From Sphagnum compactum (lineage: Eukaryota; Bryophyta; Sphagnopsida; Sphagnales), in NCBI GenBank assembly GCA_965153455.1, contig OZ234494.1, positions 18,724,001-18,788,000 of the forward strand: DNA of 64,000 nt, read 5' to 3'. Numbering within the stretch: position 1 is the stretch's first letter; the number at the start of each line of letters is the position of its first letter. The notes below the pieces were generated by a model. That model saw only the letters and a program-made list of their open reading frames with translations, was not told the DNA's origin and searched no databases. Made by a program: the position numbers and the translations under genes. This document shows, piece by piece, positions 62,001-64,000 of this stretch.

Positions 62001-62839
62001 CATGTTGGAACCAAGTTTCTTTAGGCATGCATCCACATAGTACACCGATGCAAGATCTTGACCCTTTCAGTTTTGAATTCGCTGTTGAACATTGGATGCA
62101 GCATTGATGGTTTTGGTGTATTCTCTTTTTCTAAACAAAACTTTGTATCTTAATCTTACTCTTAATTGCCACAAATGGCTTCTCTTGCAATTCTTGGAGA
62201 TTTTAATAACCCAAGATTCAAAATTCACATTTTTACAGACCATTCTCAGCCAAAAGTTTTGTTTGGTGTTTCTGCCTTCATGATCTTCAAAATTATTACT
62301 TCACAAACCTCCTTAATTGCAAGTGGGGAGCTTGCCAAAGCCCACGTTGTTCTCAAAAGATCATGCTTTTAGGGTTTTCTATGTTGCTTCTCTCTTTCTT
62401 CCTCTTTCTTCTCCCATTACTGCTGATCTTGGTAGCTGATCACTACCAAGCGTGTTGCTGTTGAAGATCACATGACTGCTTTTCATTTCTCTTTTTTGAT
62501 TTATTGTTTCCTGGGTCTTGTGGGTAATTTATATGGTTTGTTGGGTTGCAGAATTTGCAGCTGAATTTGACGCTGTGGCGACTGGGGACGTTGCCACCTG
62601 CGTTAATAGCATTTGATGGGAATGTGCATCCAATCCCTCCCCATTGGCACATGTTGGGCCTTGGTTATAATGTGAAATCAAGCTTGGAATCCACTAAGGA
62701 GGCTGCTGTCATCCACTACAATGGGCAGGCAAAGCCATGGCTTGATGTTGCATTTCCACACCTCCGACCCTTCTGGTCCAAGTACGTAAACTACTCTAAT
62801 GAGTTTATTAGACAATGTAATATCCTTGATAGACCCTAA
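59057..62839 (+). CDS. GAUT13/14-like: Galacturonosyltransferase of the GAUT12-15 clade (GAUT13/14-like)
   Basis: GAUT enzymes add galacturonic acid to pectin (homogalacturonan) in the Golgi. Six exons at GT-AG sites: 59057-59267, 59684-59742, 59897-60040, 60226-60816, 61207-61509, 62552-62839. They total 1596 bp, 531 residues, the length of Arabidopsis GAUT13/14. It has a short cytoplasmic N-terminus and one membrane anchor (about 37-60, type II), followed by the clade mark KCSSLGCFGRKIGPRL. The stem region is at ~85-170, and then the GT8 domain: GVPKGLHCLALKLT, SDN-like ATDNVLAASVVV, FHVITDKKTYAAMHAWF, FDWLTRDNVPVL, the metal-binding LDDDVVVQ (Asp 347-349), GKVNGAVETC, CAWAYGMNVFDL, LGTLPPALIAF, and the catalytic HYNGQAKPW (His 491-Trp 499). 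Key residues are present and nothing suggests damage. The stem exon 3 is less conserved than the rest. The start follows an in-frame stop. Confidence 0.94.
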
Positions 62840-64000
62840 ACCCCTCCTCATCTGCCATAATCAGTTGCATCAACCTGCTTTTTCATCTGGTCCCATTGGT
62901 TAAAACTTCAGTCTCTTTGCCCACTGCCAGTAAGGATCCCATCATCTGATGGGGAGGCAAAGTATTTGGAAAATTTACACCAATAGTTCAGCAGTTGGGA
63001 GTCAACAAATAGTTGTATGTATGCCTAGACGCAATATGCATATTGCTAGAATGCGCAAGAAGGCAAGCAAAGCAAAAAGGCTTTGATGGAAATTGATGGA
63101 GCAAGGTTTAAACTCTTCGGTCAGTGAGGTGTGGCTTAATTGAACATTGATCAACAAAAAGGGCAGCCATGGCGAATGGCAGAAAGGGGGGGAATTGTGT
63201 GCAATTCTTAGTCACATGACTTGCAACATCTGCAGACAAGGGGGCTCTGCAGATTTCTTGCAAATAAGGGGGATTTTTTGTAATAAGGTTTAGGAAAATA
63301 CATTGTTTGATGAAGGGGTAGTAGTGTCTAAGAGGACATAGTCTATGATTTCGGGTACATTACCTTACCAAATTTCATTTACTTACGTTGAGTAGAAAAA
63401 CACTTCCAGATTGGAGTTGGGTGCAACACCTAACATGATTTTAATTTTCCAATTACTCAGTGCCACCCGTATAATTACAGTATTCTTACTCTCAACTTCA
63501 CCAACACCTATCTTGTCTTCACACCCTTTTTGTGGGGCCAAAAGATTTCCCTTGCAGAAAATTACCAGCATGCTATCAGCAAGGAACATCTCTGGATAAT
63601 ATTAGAATTTTTCCTTGAGGTAGAGGGATGTGTGGAGGAAAGATGTAGCTCCATTTAGGCCAAATTTTTTTTTGTTAGGCACACTGAAAATTCAGAGGTG
63701 TAAATTTTTATTTTTACACATTGGGGGTGGAATTCAAAGAAACCTGATGAGGATGATGTTTTGTTTCATGCTGCAAACTGTCTTGGAAGGTTGGTGGCCT
63801 CACTTGTTATGTTGATGTTGGAGGTCATTGTGATTGTTAAATGTTTCATGGAAGCTGAGGGTTGCTATTGTCAAATAGCAACCCCCCATGTGAGCATGGG
63901 AAGCAAGTAGGATTTCTGTTCCTATCCATGGTCCAATTTCAGTACCGCATTGTCATTGCTAAATGCTCATGGAATGGAGTAGGATTTCTGTTCCTATGCA
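62840..64000. other. GAUT downstream region
   Basis: Presumably 3' UTR then intergenic DNA. No other gene is seen. Near the window edge a 19-base word (GTAGGATTTCTGTTCCTAT) occurs twice, about 70 bp apart (63909 and 63979), next to related TAAATG-TCATGGAA words. This is the start of a tandem duplication that runs off the window. Confidence 0.5.

Noticed and set aside
1-64000. CRISPR array, operon or bacterial defence system
   Set aside because: The tandem repeats found have no unique spacers between units, and gene structures with introns show that this is plant nuclear DNA.

Overview
The window is nuclear DNA of a land plant. Five things show this: GT-AG introns, a plant-type galacturonosyltransferase (GAUT) gene, a CYP23-type cyclophilin, a plant SAC3B-type mRNA-export scaffold, and short AAACCCTAA (telobox/telomere-like) runs. 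The intergenic DNA is strongly AT-rich and full of decayed repeats. The one intact-looking retrotransposon resembles the Tcn1-like (fungal-looking) chromoviruses, which among plants are known from non-seed lineages. I therefore lean towards a bryophyte or other non-seed plant. That is an inference, not a measurement.

Layout. 1-8.07 kb: AT-rich DNA carrying a broken FRIGIDA-like gene copy (minus strand). 8.075-14.163 kb: a complete Ty3/gypsy chromovirus (minus strand) with two 267-bp LTRs differing at one site and a 5-bp target duplication; its gag and pol carry in-frame stops and frameshifts. 14.2-18.9 kb: decayed DNA with a non-LTR reverse-transcriptase fragment and two tandem duplications. 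18.935-26.555 kb: a 12-exon SAC3B-type gene (minus strand), then its putative promoter with a CT/GA tract. 27.2-30.4 kb: a fold-back sequence, a PIF/Harbinger transposase pseudogene (minus) and a GC-rich LTR remnant with a tRNA-iMet-type primer site. 33.0-36.2 kb: a ~145-bp tandem repeat, a coiled-coil gene of unknown function (minus) and a 141-bp duplication. 40.059-42.637 kb: an 8-exon CYP23-like cyclophilin gene (plus). 43.4-44.1 kb: a degenerate tandem array just upstream of the single-exon NRPB8-like RNA polymerase subunit gene (44.689-45.180 kb, plus). 46.2-48.4 kb: three simple or tandem repeats, including a 48-bp minisatellite, and a strong hairpin. 48.4-57.8 kb: very AT-rich DNA with short dispersed repeats. 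57.8-62.84 kb: a GC-rich promoter and a 6-exon GAUT13/14-type gene (plus).

The four recognisable host genes are housekeeping genes with no operon-like relation: mRNA export (SAC3B), protein folding in the secretory pathway (CYP23), RNA polymerase subunit (RPB8) and pectin/cell-wall synthesis in the Golgi (GAUT). For SAC3B, CYP23 and GAUT I joined exons by hand at GT-AG sites, and the summed lengths are exact multiples of three (1540, 237 and 531 residues).

I did not find a convincing undescribed multi-gene system. The most unusual items are the young but already defective Tcn1-like element, its tandem repeats in both LTR and leader, a three-copy dispersed repeat that also sits in a SAC3B intron, and the 48-bp minisatellite that is open in several frames.
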